Source: Parabacteroides faecalis
GTDB taxonomy: Bacteria; Bacteroidota; Bacteroidia; Bacteroidales; Tannerellaceae
Direction: 5' to 3'
Assembly (NCBI RefSeq): GCF_022809355.1
Contig: NZ_JAKZMM010000033.1
Coordinates: 1 to 49,014, forward strand
Length of the DNA: 49,014 bases
Position numbers and translations under genes: made by a program. The notes beneath the pieces were generated by a model, which saw nothing but the letters and a program-made list of their open reading frames with translations, did not search any database and was not told the DNA's origin. This document shows, piece by piece, positions 19,059 to 27,757 of this stretch. Positions within the stretch are counted from its first letter, which is position 1. Each line of letters begins with the position of its first letter.

Positions 19059-20419
19059 ACCTTAATGCCATATTTTTCCAGCCGCCGATACAATGCAGCC
19101 CGACTGATGCCTAAGGCTTCAGCGGTTCGCGACAGGTTGTGTTCATATTTATCCAAAGCCTGGAGGATACTTTTTCGCTCCAGCTCTTCAAGCGTCAATC
19201 CTTCCAGTGAGGTAGAAGCGGATAAAGAAGATTGCGGCATTCCGAACTGCTCAAAGTCGGAAGCATCGATCCGCTGCCGTCCGGATACCAGCAACGTCCG
19301 TTCTACCAGATTCTTCAACTCGCGGATATTACCCGGGAAAGGCAATTGCTGTAAATAGGTAAATGCTTCGGAAGTAAATTCAACTGGCGGCAGGCCATTC
19401 GTCTCTGCCAGCTTTTGGGCAAAATGACGTACCAAAAGCGGAATGTCTTCCCGCCGTTCACGCAAAGCCGGTAAATGGACGGTGATCAGGTTAATACGAT
19501 AGAGCAGATCTTCACGGAACGTATGTTCGCGTACCATAGCCGACAAATCCCGATTCGTAGCACTGACAACCCGCACATCCACTTTCCGTGGACGACTATC
19601 GCCCAACACCTCAAAGGTCTGGTCTTGCAATACCCGCAATAGCTTCACCTGACTGGACAATTCCAGGTCTCCGATCTCATCCAGAAAGATTGTTCCTTTA
19701 TCAGCCATCTCAAAACGGCCGGTCCGATCCATGTAGGCATCGGTAAATGCTCCCTTCTTATGTCCGAACATCTCACTCTCGAACAGGCTTTGCGACAGAC
19801 CGCCTAAGTTTACTTTCACAAAAGGCTCTTTTGCCCGGCGACTGTGTGTATGGACGGCTTCGGCAATCAGTTCCTTTCCCGTTCCGCTTTCTCCGGTAAT
19901 CAAGACAGAGGCTGTTGTCGGAGCAATACGCGCCACGGTATCCAGCAGGCTTAGCAACGCCGGACTTTTCCCTATGATTTTATCAAAACACGGATGAGCA
20001 CGCCCAGCATCCGATTCTGATGCTGCCGGTTCTGCCGGCGCATATAAATCCAAAGCATTACGGATCGCCTTCAGTAATACCAGATTATTCCATGGTTTCG
20101 TGATGAAATCGAAAGCGCCGGCCTGCATGCCTTGTACGGCCAAAGAGATAGAGCCCCATGCCGTCATCAGGATAACCGGCAAATCCGGGCGCAGCACTTT
20201 GACCTGCCTCAGCAGATGAATACCTTCTTCCCCGGTTGTTGTCAAGGTAAAATTCATATCCATCAGTACCAACCGGAATTCTTCTTCGCGAACCAGACGA
20301 AGTGCGTCCTTAGGTCCATCCACCGTTACTGGCAGATAACCTGCCCGCTTCAGCAGAAACGTCAGCGAAGAACGTACCACGGCATCATCATCAACTACCA
20401 GAATTTTAGTATCTGTCAT
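19049..20419 (-). CDS. sigma-54-dependent response regulator, NtrC family
   Basis: A 456-residue activator. The receiver domain (1-125) has the DDD pocket and phosphoacceptor Asp in VLMDMNF, followed by a short extra loop TLTTTGEEG. The AAA+ domain (about 145-385) has Walker A GESGTGKE, the sigma-54 contact loop written GAFTDA rather than GAFTGA, Walker B TIFLDEIGDL, and an arginine-finger region. A Fis-type helix-turn-helix closes the protein (SRTAEALGISRAALYRRL). It overlaps both neighbours (RhuM gene by four bases, kinase by ten), so the three are probably co-translated. It is the obvious activator of the two sigma-54 promoters upstream. Confidence 0.93.
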   Translation of the reverse strand: MTDTKILVVDDDAVVRSSLTFLLKRAGYLPVTVDGPKDALRLVREEEFRLVLMDMNFTLTTTGEEGIHLLRQVKVLRPDLPVILMTAWGSISLAVQGMQAGAFDFITKPWNNLVLLKAIRNALDLYAPAEPAASESDAGRAHPCFDKIIGKSPALLSLLDTVARIAPTTASVLITGESGTGKELIAEAVHTHSRRAKEPFVKVNLGGLSQSLFESEMFGHKKGAFTDAYMDRTGRFEMADKGTIFLDEIGDLELSSQVKLLRVLQDQTFEVLGDSRPRKVDVRVVSATNRDLSAMVREHTFREDLLYRINLITVHLPALRERREDIPLLVRHFAQKLAETNGLPPVEFTSEAFTYLQQLPFPGNIRELKNLVERTLLVSGRQRIDASDFEQFGMPQSSLSASTSLEGLTLEELERKSILQALDKYEHNLSRTAEALGISRAALYRRLEKYGIKVCD

Positions 20420-21318
20420 ATTATCTTTTCTTCTTTATTTATAACTTCTTCCTTTTCCTCGTCAGCTGCCAGCAAATCTGTAATAACTTTCGCCGGAATA
20501 GATAACCTGGAGAAAGCAAACATCCGCTTCCCCAAATCTTTCAACGACGCGCCGATGTGATAAACTGCCTGACCGTCGATCAGAAGGAAACGATCATGGC
20601 AACCCCGGTACGTCTTCACTTCAACCGGCGGATACTGGCTGTTATGCTTTTCCAAATCCAACTGCATCTGGGGCATGATCCGTTGTGTATAAATCACAGC
20701 CGATACATCCGTCCGGCGCTTACTCAACATCAACAGCACCGATTCATCTACATAATTGTCGATCAGTATCAGCGAATGCCTGGCCGACCGGATCAGATCT
20801 ACAGCGAATTTATACGCATCAAAGATCTGACCATTATAGAAAATCCCTTCTACCGGAGGCAGGGAAGTCCGTACAAAGAAATCTACTTTATCAGTCAGTT
20901 CCCGGATCTGCCGGTCATGATCATTCAATCTTTCTTCTATCCGACGATGAGAATACGGGCTCATCGCATAACCTTTCAGTACGTAATCTTTCAGTATCTG
21001 ATTGGCCCACTGACGGAAGCGGGTGCCCTGCTTGCTCTTTACCCGGTAACCCACCGAGATAATCACATCCAGATTATAATAATCCACCCGATATGTCTTT
21101 CCGTCTGACGCAGTATAGGCAAATTTTGCCCAAACTGAATCTTTTACCAGCTCTTCTTCCTTGAATATATTACGAATATGTTTTCCTATCACACTGATGT
21201 CTCGTCCAAAAAGTTGAGACATCTCTTCAATAGATAACCAGACGGTCTCATTTTTCAAATGAACTTCCAGTTTTATTATCTCATCCGGCTGATATAATAC
21301 AATCTCCCCTTCATCCAT
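20416..21318 (-). CDS. RhuM family protein with phospholipase D-like C-terminus
   Basis: A 300-residue protein. Residues 1-120 match the virulence RhuM family (TVWLSIEEMSQLFGRD, VDYYNLDVIISVGYRVKS, GTRFRQWA), a DNA-binding-like fold of phage origin. Residues about 150-285 look like a degenerate phospholipase D/HKD-type domain, with HDRFLLIDG and GASLKDLGKRMFAFS. It lies 12 bases after the tolC-like gene and overlaps the regulator start by ATGA, so it is built into the efflux and two-component operon. Its role there is unknown. Confidence 0.8.
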   Translation of the reverse strand: MDEGEIVLYQPDEIIKLEVHLKNETVWLSIEEMSQLFGRDISVIGKHIRNIFKEEELVKDSVWAKFAYTASDGKTYRVDYYNLDVIISVGYRVKSKQGTRFRQWANQILKDYVLKGYAMSPYSHRRIEERLNDHDRQIRELTDKVDFFVRTSLPPVEGIFYNGQIFDAYKFAVDLIRSARHSLILIDNYVDESVLLMLSKRRTDVSAVIYTQRIMPQMQLDLEKHNSQYPPVEVKTYRGCHDRFLLIDGQAVYHIGASLKDLGKRMFAFSRLSIPAKVITDLLAADEEKEEVINKEEKII

Positions 21319-21330
21319 GTAATATTCCGT

Positions 21331-22818
21331 TTATCTGACGATCTTCTCAAATTCTGCATCTAATGTACAATTATTCAGAAAATCATACAACGTCAGACTA
21401 CGGATATTATAGAAATAACGCCAATAATAGTACAGCTCTTCAATGTGTTTCTGCTTGGCACTGTCCTTTGACGTTTGGGCATCATTTAATTCAAGAATAT
21501 CTATTTTCCCTACCATAAAAGTCTCTATAGAAGTTTTATATCGGCTTTCTGCCAGAGAATCTACTTCCGAGGCAATTTCCAATTGGGCAGCCTGGTTATT
21601 GAAATTCTCTACCAAAAGGAAAATATTCTGATTGAAATCCATCTGTTCCTGACGGATTTTCGAAAGCACGACTTCCCGGTTCGATTCGGCAACTTTTACT
21701 TTTCCTTTCCGCTTGCCCCAATCCAGTATCGGAATCGAAACGCCTACTTGCACCACCTGATTATCTTTCAGCGGATTATAGGCTCCCGAAAAGGAAAGAT
21801 CTTTCCCTGTATAACCAACCGAGGCAAACAAATTGATGCTTCGCTGGTTTCCTTTGGCCGTAGCTACATCATAATCGGCCTCCAACTGACGACGCAGAAT
21901 ATTCTTGGAGAAGGAATTATTCTCTTGAGCCCGTGCCAATACCTGCTGATAATCCAGACGCACACCGGTAATGGCTTCGGGTAAAACCGGCTCAATACGG
22001 TCCCGTTCACTTAATCCCAAGAAAGAGCGCAGCTGGAACATCATCGAATTCAGATTCGACTGTGCCTCCGTTACCTTTGCCTTTGCCTGCAAAGCCGACT
22101 GTTTGAGCTGCATCAGTTCGATTTCCGAGATATGGCCGATCTTCCGTTTGGCAATTGCTATCTCATAAAGCTTATTGGCATTCTCTAAATTCTGTTTACA
22201 AACGGCCAGGTTATCTTCCGCCAGCAGCAGATTAAAGTAATGCGTAATGGTTGTAATGGTCACCGTTTCTACACTTTCCATAAAAGCAGCCTTCGCTTCT
22301 TCATAACGGACCGGCTCAATACGCCGCTTCCATTTCTGATCGTTCACTCCGAATATCGGCTGCGTCAATGTGAGGCTGACCGGAACACTCATGAATTCAT
22401 TGTAAGCACTTTTCCCCAATTGACGGGTAAAATCCAATGATGTATTCAAGGCAATCTTACCTCCTGTCAGGGCGATATTCTGCTCTATCGAAATTTCTCC
22501 ATTAAGACCTAAGACATTATTCTGTACATACGTATAAGATCCGTCCGACTGCTGGTATTTGGAGTATTGCTTGCTGTACGAAGGCAATGTGCCGGTGAAG
22601 ATAATCTCCGGCAATTGCTCCGCTTTGTGTGTCCGGTATTCCCAATAAGCCGTCTTCAATTCATTTAAGGCGACTGCCGCATCGACCGACTGCAATTGCG
22701 CTAACCGAATAGCATCTGTCAATGAAAGAGAGACAGTCCGAGTCTCCACGTCATCAGCATAGCCGTTATCACACATTCCTATGATATAAATTAAACACAA
22801 AATCCAAATTCGTTTCAT
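21331..22818 (-). CDS. TolC-like outer membrane efflux protein
   Basis: Outer membrane channel partner for the adaptor and ABC permeases. From 22818 the protein has about 495 residues: a signal peptide (MKRIWILCLIYIIGMCDNGYA), then two repeats of the outer membrane efflux fold with long coiled-coil helices (LAEDNLAVCKQNLENANKLYEIA, SALQAKAKVTEAQSNLNSM). The open frame begins with a TTG at 22836, but that lies upstream of the transcription start predicted from the sigma-54 promoter (about 22832), so ATG at 22824 or 22818 is more likely. Confidence 0.9.
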   Translation of the reverse strand: MKRIWILCLIYIIGMCDNGYADDVETRTVSLSLTDAIRLAQLQSVDAAVALNELKTAYWEYRTHKAEQLPEIIFTGTLPSYSKQYSKYQQSDGSYTYVQNNVLGLNGEISIEQNIALTGGKIALNTSLDFTRQLGKSAYNEFMSVPVSLTLTQPIFGVNDQKWKRRIEPVRYEEAKAAFMESVETVTITTITHYFNLLLAEDNLAVCKQNLENANKLYEIAIAKRKIGHISEIELMQLKQSALQAKAKVTEAQSNLNSMMFQLRSFLGLSERDRIEPVLPEAITGVRLDYQQVLARAQENNSFSKNILRRQLEADYDVATAKGNQRSINLFASVGYTGKDLSFSGAYNPLKDNQVVQVGVSIPILDWGKRKGKVKVAESNREVVLSKIRQEQMDFNQNIFLLVENFNNQAAQLEIASEVDSLAESRYKTSIETFMVGKIDILELNDAQTSKDSAKQKHIEELYYYWRYFYNIRSLTLYDFLNNCTLDAEFEKIVR

Positions 22819-22843
22819 ATCCATTTCATTTTCCAAGATAGAA

Positions 22844-22858
22844 GCAAATGCTATGCCA
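22844..22858 (-). promoter_or_regulatory. sigma-54 promoter of the tolC-like operon
   Basis: On the minus strand the sequence reads TGGCATAGCATTTGC, with GG and GC twelve bases apart, as in TGGCACG-N4-TTGC. The predicted start near 22832 is 8-14 bases before the tolC-like start codon. It would drive tolC, rhuM, regulator and kinase genes. Confidence 0.75.
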
Positions 22859-22902
22859 TAAATATATCTAACTGATTATCAATCCAAGGCGGAAAATCAT
22901 AG

Positions 22903-22936
22903 TGTTCGGTTTCGGACAGTTGGTTCACTTTCGGAC
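22903..22936. promoter_or_regulatory. predicted activator binding dyads before the tolC-like gene
   Basis: TGTTCGGTTTCGGACA (22903-22918) is a dyad with arms TGTTCG/CGGACA. A second weaker copy, GTTCACTTTCGGAC, is at 22923-22936, 19 bases further. The first dyad is centred about 78 bases upstream of the predicted start. A sister dyad is at the same distance from the adaptor-gene promoter. Confidence 0.7.
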
Positions 22937-22986
22937 GACAGAGGATTTTTTTAAATATACTCATTAGATATATATAGTTAGTTTTA

Positions 22987-22994
22987 TATCTTTG
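22987..22994 (+). promoter_or_regulatory. -7 element before the 23079 gene
   Basis: TATCTTTG, a good Bacteroidetes -7 element, 92 bases before the start codon. Just after it, CCTAAGGATATTTATT resembles one unit of the 22-base array at 31144-31275. Confidence 0.35.
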
Positions 22995-23078
22995 TATAAT
23001 CCTAAGGATATTTATTCACAAATACACATCTCAAGCATTGACATGTCTCACATTTAAAGGATATGAGGAGATAAAAAA

Positions 23079-23534
23079 ATGAATGGACGAGAAGATAAAC
23101 AATTAAACGATTTGTTTTTTGTATGTAGCTTAATTGAGTATGTGGGGCGACAAACAAACAATGAACGGAAAACCATCGTAAACGCGTTAGGTCCAAAAGG
23201 GATAAAACATTATTACGAACTTGCAGAAGTCTATCACTGCGAAAATATAGACAAAGTAACCCACGAGATTGTAACAAAATATGGTATTACAAACGGCAAT
23301 TACAACAACATTGCTGATGCTGAAGACAATATTCCGACTTATTGGGATATTGGAAAAGTAATGCAACGGCTTATCTCTGAAGTTGCCCGCAGGTCTCATA
23401 AAGATATTATCACTACTCTTATTGAGGTTTATAATTCATGGATTGTTCCTAAAATTGACAATTACAACAGCTCCATGTATTACGAAAATACCAGTTATCA
23501 ATACGCATCTTATCAAGCAGGACATGCTTTATAA
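23079..23534 (+). CDS. hypothetical protein, 151 residues
   Basis: The family is not recognised. The N-terminal half (NDLFFVCSLIEYVGRQTNNERKTIV to about residue 70) looks like a small helical domain, and the C-terminus is rich in Tyr, Ser and Asn. It recalls small DUF3791-like proteins found beside toxin genes, but this is only an impression. It has no signal peptide. It lies divergently from the tolC-like operon, and a hairpin follows further downstream. A preceding AAAGGATATGAGGAGAT could serve as a ribosome binding site. Confidence 0.7.
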   Translation: MNGREDKQLNDLFFVCSLIEYVGRQTNNERKTIVNALGPKGIKHYYELAEVYHCENIDKVTHEIVTKYGITNGNYNNIADAEDNIPTYWDIGKVMQRLISEVARRSHKDIITTLIEVYNSWIVPKIDNYNSSMYYENTSYQYASYQAGHAL

Positions 23535-23734
23535 CTTGAATCACATCATCTATCAGTCTTACAAAAAGATAGATAAAAGACGAAAGATGATTTGACAAAC
23601 TGAAAGTAAAGTCACTTCCGGGATGATAAGAATACATAAAAATAAAAGTAACGAATATCCATTCCGATTCTCGTTACTTTCATTTTTGATTCTCGCGAGC
23701 TTTCAAAACAAAGGCTTAGTGTTTTGATTATTTC

Positions 23735-23789
23735 CCGGCGTATTTTCATCAAAAGCCGGCGTAAATTGACAAAAATACGCCGGCTTTTT
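23735..23789. terminator. CCGGCGT repeat acting as bidirectional terminator
   Basis: AAAGCCGGCGTA (23752-23763) pairs with TACGCCGGCTTT (23776-23787), a perfect 12-base-pair stem. CCGGCGT occurs at 23735 and 23756, and its complement ACGCCGG at 23777, so the spacing is 21 bases. It lies just beyond the last permease gene. The same motif family recurs at 34280-34370 and 48829-48917. The rest of 23535-23734 shows nothing clear. Confidence 0.6.
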
Positions 23790-23792
23790 ACA

Positions 23793-25049
23793 CTACTCTG
23801 CCCGCAAGGCATCGGCAGGTGCTATATGTGCTGCCTTTTGTGCTGGATACCAGACTCCTAAGACAATGATAAAGGTTAATAACAACCAGGTGATCAACGA
23901 GACTTCAAAGAAGCGGAGAAGTCGATCGTCGGCTGTCGAGGCTGATACCAAATCGGCATACACCAAGTTACCACAAATGAAGAGGGCGGGTAGCGCAGCC
24001 AGTGTAAGAAGTAGCAAACTTTCGGTGATGGTAAACCGAAGCAAACCGATACGCGACGAGCCCATCGCCATACGTAATCCCAATTCTTCCTTCCGGCGAT
24101 TCACACGAAACCAGAATGAACCGATAACTGCCAGGAATACATTAACCAACAAGAAGAGCATCACCGACGAAATCACCTGTTGTCCGCTCGAATTGGAAGT
24201 CCTCTCCAGAAACTGCTCCCGAATATTGTTATAACTCTGTACATCAGACACCCAGAAATTCCCCGCCTGTAACTGATGACGCATCTCTTTCATAAAGCGT
24301 TCCTCAAAACCTGCCGTCTCGACATTCGGGCGGATACGGAAAGTGATTTGCATTTGAATGCATGTACTTTCCGGAACAATACCATCACGAGGAAACTCTA
24401 TTTGGCTAAACGAAGCATAAGGTAACCTTTCATTGTATTCATCATTGCGGACAGATTCCGTGACAGCTACAATTTTAAGTGTATCCTCTCCTTGTATTAA
24501 CTCTTCACCCACGACATTGGTCCGACCGAAAAAGGTTTCAGCCAAGTTTGCCGAGATAACCAATCCCGGTTGAACAAGTCGTTGCGCCAGTTCATCCGGA
24601 GAACCGCCTGCCGCCGGACGAATATCGAAGACACGGAAATAATCCGGACTGATATTATACCGCCGAATATTCCATAACTCTACACTGTCTTTCCGAAAGC
24701 CATACGTAGTATTGGAATGTGTATAGGGCAACGAGAACATCGATAAAGCCACAGCTTCCACATCCGGATGCTGCCGGATACGTTCCACAATACGATCAAA
24801 ATTTTGTCTCGGCTCTTCACTGTTTTCCGGATAAACGATAAACTGAGGAGCATCAACAGATCTTTTGGATACGGTCACTTGATATACACGGTCTGTATCG
24901 AATCCAACCGGACGATGATAAAGAGTATATTGGGTGATGAAATAATCAGTCATAATCCATAAAGCGACAAACACCACCATCAACTCAGCCAATATCCACA
25001 GATTACTACGGAATTGTGCCTGTATAATCTTCAAAATATGTCTTATCAT
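23793..25049 (-). CDS. ABC transporter permease, MacB/FtsX-like, subfamily A (third pair)
   Basis: A 418-residue inner membrane protein: one N-terminal membrane segment (about 18-38), a periplasmic domain (about 40-280), then three membrane segments in the C-terminal FtsX-like domain (VMLFLLVNVFLAVIGSFWFRV, the RKEELGLRMAMGSSRIGLLR coupling segment, and two more). The C-terminus IAPADALRAE is the usual end of these permeases. Its N-terminus (LGILAEL-type segment, HRPVGFDTDRVYQV) resembles those of the permeases at 26476 and 29819, which defines subfamily A. Last gene of the transporter cluster. Confidence 0.9.
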   Translation of the reverse strand: MIRHILKIIQAQFRSNLWILAELMVVFVALWIMTDYFITQYTLYHRPVGFDTDRVYQVTVSKRSVDAPQFIVYPENSEEPRQNFDRIVERIRQHPDVEAVALSMFSLPYTHSNTTYGFRKDSVELWNIRRYNISPDYFRVFDIRPAAGGSPDELAQRLVQPGLVISANLAETFFGRTNVVGEELIQGEDTLKIVAVTESVRNDEYNERLPYASFSQIEFPRDGIVPESTCIQMQITFRIRPNVETAGFEERFMKEMRHQLQAGNFWVSDVQSYNNIREQFLERTSNSSGQQVISSVMLFLLVNVFLAVIGSFWFRVNRRKEELGLRMAMGSSRIGLLRFTITESLLLLTLAALPALFICGNLVYADLVSASTADDRLLRFFEVSLITWLLLTFIIVLGVWYPAQKAAHIAPADALRAE

Positions 25050-25076
25050 ACGTTTTTAGAGTTTATGAGTTTGTTT

Positions 25077-26378
25077 TCATTTATTCAATGCGCTTACTAT
25101 ATTCTCCCTTATGGCATTCCAGACCGGAACCATCGACGAAAGCAGATTCAGTAAAAGGCATACAGTAACTGCATAAAGAAAAACCTGCCAGTTCATCAGC
25201 ATTCCTGCTGACAATGTAATTACATCTGCATCTTCCGTTATAAATTGCTGGTAACTGTTTGCAAGTAATATATTCTTATACAGATCTACCAATCCATAAG
25301 AAAACAGCAAACCGGCAAGACTTCCCGGAAACATCAGGATCAGATTCTCCACAAAGATTTGCATAAACAAAGTTCCACGTGGAGCACCAAAGGCCTTACG
25401 GATACCAATCTCTTCCAGACGGTCCTGAATATGCGAAGCATTCAGTCCGGAAATATTCAGTGCCGGAACCAACAGAAAGAGTAAAAGGAAAAGAATAATC
25501 GCCAGATACGCCTTGGAACTACTCACTCCCATAATGGTCAGTGTAGCCGGTTTGATTTTAGGATCAGTAACCTGTCCCCCAACCAATGTTGTATTATACC
25601 TTTTTACAGCCTCTTCCAATTCTGCCTGCACGGCTGTAATATCATGCTTGTCGCGAAGCAAGATATTTGCCTGTAATTTACCTACCGTGTTTTCTCTTTC
25701 ATCTACTGATTCTGTAATAACATTCGACATGGAAGTATAAGGCATCCATGCTTGTGAATAAGTATGCTCCAAAGTACCAGACACATCTTCTACCACACCA
25801 CAAACACGATATTCCACCTCATTCAGCATTACTGTTTGCCCTATAACATCTTCTTTTCCGAACAATTTTCTCGCCATTGAACGACAAAGAACAACCGTTT
25901 TCAATCCTGATTCAAAATCAGACTCAGTAAAAGGTTTGCCATAGAGAAAATGAAATTCATAAACTTTCCAGAATACATCATTACAACCCATATATGAAAT
26001 CTTCGCCTCATCATCATTTCCAGCTACAGAAGCAAACATTTCACCACCTTGGAAATACTGATATATTGGAGAAGTTGTTATGGCAATCGCTTCAGGTTTT
26101 TTCAATGTAAGAACCACATCTTTTACATAACGTATACCTAATGAGCTGCTGTATGAGCCATTACCTTCATTATACTTGTAGATGACAAAATCCAGATAGC
26201 ACATCCTGTCCCGATGTATTTCCGGCGCTATATTAGCAGTACGAATATAATACACTACCGCCAGCACCATCACCATCGAAATCGCCAGTCCGGTTCCGAT
26301 GATATAAACGGCACTGAAGAAACGGTTTTGTTTCATCAGTTGCCAGGCTTGTTTGAAATACAGATTTATGGTTATCAT
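25077..26378 (-). CDS. ABC transporter permease, MacB/FtsX-like, subfamily B (third pair)
   Basis: A 433-residue permease of the same fold. The N-terminus (FKQAWQLMKQNRFFSAVYIIG, then EIHRDRMCYLD) matches those of the permeases at 27758 and 31312 and defines subfamily B. The periplasmic domain contains the MacB-like signature VVLCRSMARKLFGKEDVIGQ. The coupling segment is RLEEIGIRKAFGAPRGTL. The start at 26378 (MITINLYFKQAW) is preferred over 26429. It is paired with the subfamily A gene 27 bases downstream. Confidence 0.88.
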   Translation of the reverse strand: MITINLYFKQAWQLMKQNRFFSAVYIIGTGLAISMVMVLAVVYYIRTANIAPEIHRDRMCYLDFVIYKYNEGNGSYSSSLGIRYVKDVVLTLKKPEAIAITTSPIYQYFQGGEMFASVAGNDDEAKISYMGCNDVFWKVYEFHFLYGKPFTESDFESGLKTVVLCRSMARKLFGKEDVIGQTVMLNEVEYRVCGVVEDVSGTLEHTYSQAWMPYTSMSNVITESVDERENTVGKLQANILLRDKHDITAVQAELEEAVKRYNTTLVGGQVTDPKIKPATLTIMGVSSSKAYLAIILFLLLFLLVPALNISGLNASHIQDRLEEIGIRKAFGAPRGTLFMQIFVENLILMFPGSLAGLLFSYGLVDLYKNILLANSYQQFITEDADVITLSAGMLMNWQVFLYAVTVCLLLNLLSSMVPVWNAIRENIVSALNK

Positions 26379-26430
26379 TTTAGTCCGTTTATTTAATTGT
26401 TTTATGTTTTCGAGGTAGCAAGCCAACAAA

Positions 26431-26475
26431 GTGACAAGTTTTTTATAACCTTGTTAACTTGCTCTCTTGTCAACC
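26431..26475. repeat. degenerate GTTGACAAG repeat
   Basis: GTGACAAG, CCTTGTTAACTTG and CTTGTCAACC lie in the gap between two permease genes. They are members of the same motif family as at 5108-5141, 29067-29118 and 32633-32688. Confidence 0.4.
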
Positions 26476-27753
26476 TTATTCATCTTTCAAGGCTTCTGTC
26501 GGATTTAACCGAGCTGCCTGTTTTGCTGGAAATACGATACCCGCTACAATCATCATGGCCAATGTCAGGAAAGCCATCAGGAAACTATACACAAGACGAT
26601 CTACCATAGAAAGATCCATCGAAGTAGCAGTCAGTACATCCAATTGAGCCAAATTAGCATAAATCAACAAGGCCGGTAGAGTGACAACAGCCAGCAGCAT
26701 CAAACCTTCTCCTATCAATTGGATAAAGATAACGGATCTGGAAGCTCCTACCGCCATGCGCAAACCAATCTCCGGAATACGCTGCCGAGCACGGAACCAG
26801 AATGTTCCGACAACACCCAGCAAGACATTAAACAACAGGAAACATACACCAACCACATACAAACGGATATTATCCAAAGCAGAGCGCAGTACTTCTTCCC
26901 GATAATAACTCATAGGAGTGACATCTGACAGATATATGTTTCCCAGCCTCAGTTGCTGTTCCATATCTTTCCTGAACTGCTGCATAAGCTCAGGTTTGTC
27001 TGCCGAAGGTTTCATACGCACGAACAAGTTTATATTCCCTGAAAGTATTTCAATACCGTATTTCTTCAACTCATCCCGTCCGCCGAGATTCCGGTAATAA
27101 GCATAATCGTAAGAGGAAAATTCCTGATACCGCTGAGGTTCGCAAACCTCACCAATGTGATAGACGATACTATCTGCATCACCCTGATTGGTAATCCAGA
27201 TATCTTTTCCTCGTCCTTCAACCGGACTACCATAATAAGCCTTGGCTACAGAAGAGGTGACAACGATGCCATTGTTCTCCAAGGTTTTCTCAAGTTTCTC
27301 CCACGATTGTCCGTCGGCAGTCTTTACCTTGAAAACACGGAAATACGAAGGATCCACGTCACGTACATAACCATAACGCTTTAGACCTTTGCCATGAAAA
27401 GTAGCGAACCGGTTGAAATACATATAATGGAAATGATTACCGGAAGTATAACCTACAGTTTCCACACGCGAATCCTTCTCCAAACGGTCTACGATTGTGA
27501 AGAAATCATCCATTCCATTCGTCGTGTGCACGGCGGTTGTATCATAATCCGCACTCGTTTCCGGCACAACACCCAACCAGACTTTATACACATGCGAAAT
27601 GTCAAATCCCAAAGGCTGTTTGTATTCCTTGTATTTCACATACAGATAATCTGCCGCATAGAGCAGACAACTGAAGACAACCAGCAGTTCCAGCAGAATC
27701 AGCACATTGGCTTTCCGCTCGTTCCACATCTGTCGAATCATTGAAGCGATCAT
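26476..27753 (-). CDS. ABC transporter permease, MacB/FtsX-like, subfamily A (second pair)
   Basis: A 425-residue permease with one N-terminal membrane segment (VLILLELLVVFSCLLYAADYL), a periplasmic domain, and three C-terminal segments. The coupling segment is RIPEIGLRMAVGASRSVIF and the C-terminus is LNPTEALKDE. The start is four bases after the stop of the subfamily B gene upstream, so the two are probably co-translated as a pair. Confidence 0.9.
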   Translation of the reverse strand: MIASMIRQMWNERKANVLILLELLVVFSCLLYAADYLYVKYKEYKQPLGFDISHVYKVWLGVVPETSADYDTTAVHTTNGMDDFFTIVDRLEKDSRVETVGYTSGNHFHYMYFNRFATFHGKGLKRYGYVRDVDPSYFRVFKVKTADGQSWEKLEKTLENNGIVVTSSVAKAYYGSPVEGRGKDIWITNQGDADSIVYHIGEVCEPQRYQEFSSYDYAYYRNLGGRDELKKYGIEILSGNINLFVRMKPSADKPELMQQFRKDMEQQLRLGNIYLSDVTPMSYYREEVLRSALDNIRLYVVGVCFLLFNVLLGVVGTFWFRARQRIPEIGLRMAVGASRSVIFIQLIGEGLMLLAVVTLPALLIYANLAQLDVLTATSMDLSMVDRLVYSFLMAFLTLAMMIVAGIVFPAKQAARLNPTEALKDE

Positions 27754-27757
27754 ACCA

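Noticed and set aside
22819-22836. TTG start of the tolC-like gene at 22836
   Set aside because: It lies upstream of the start predicted from the sigma-54 promoter; ATG at 22824 or 22818 gives a better signal peptide.
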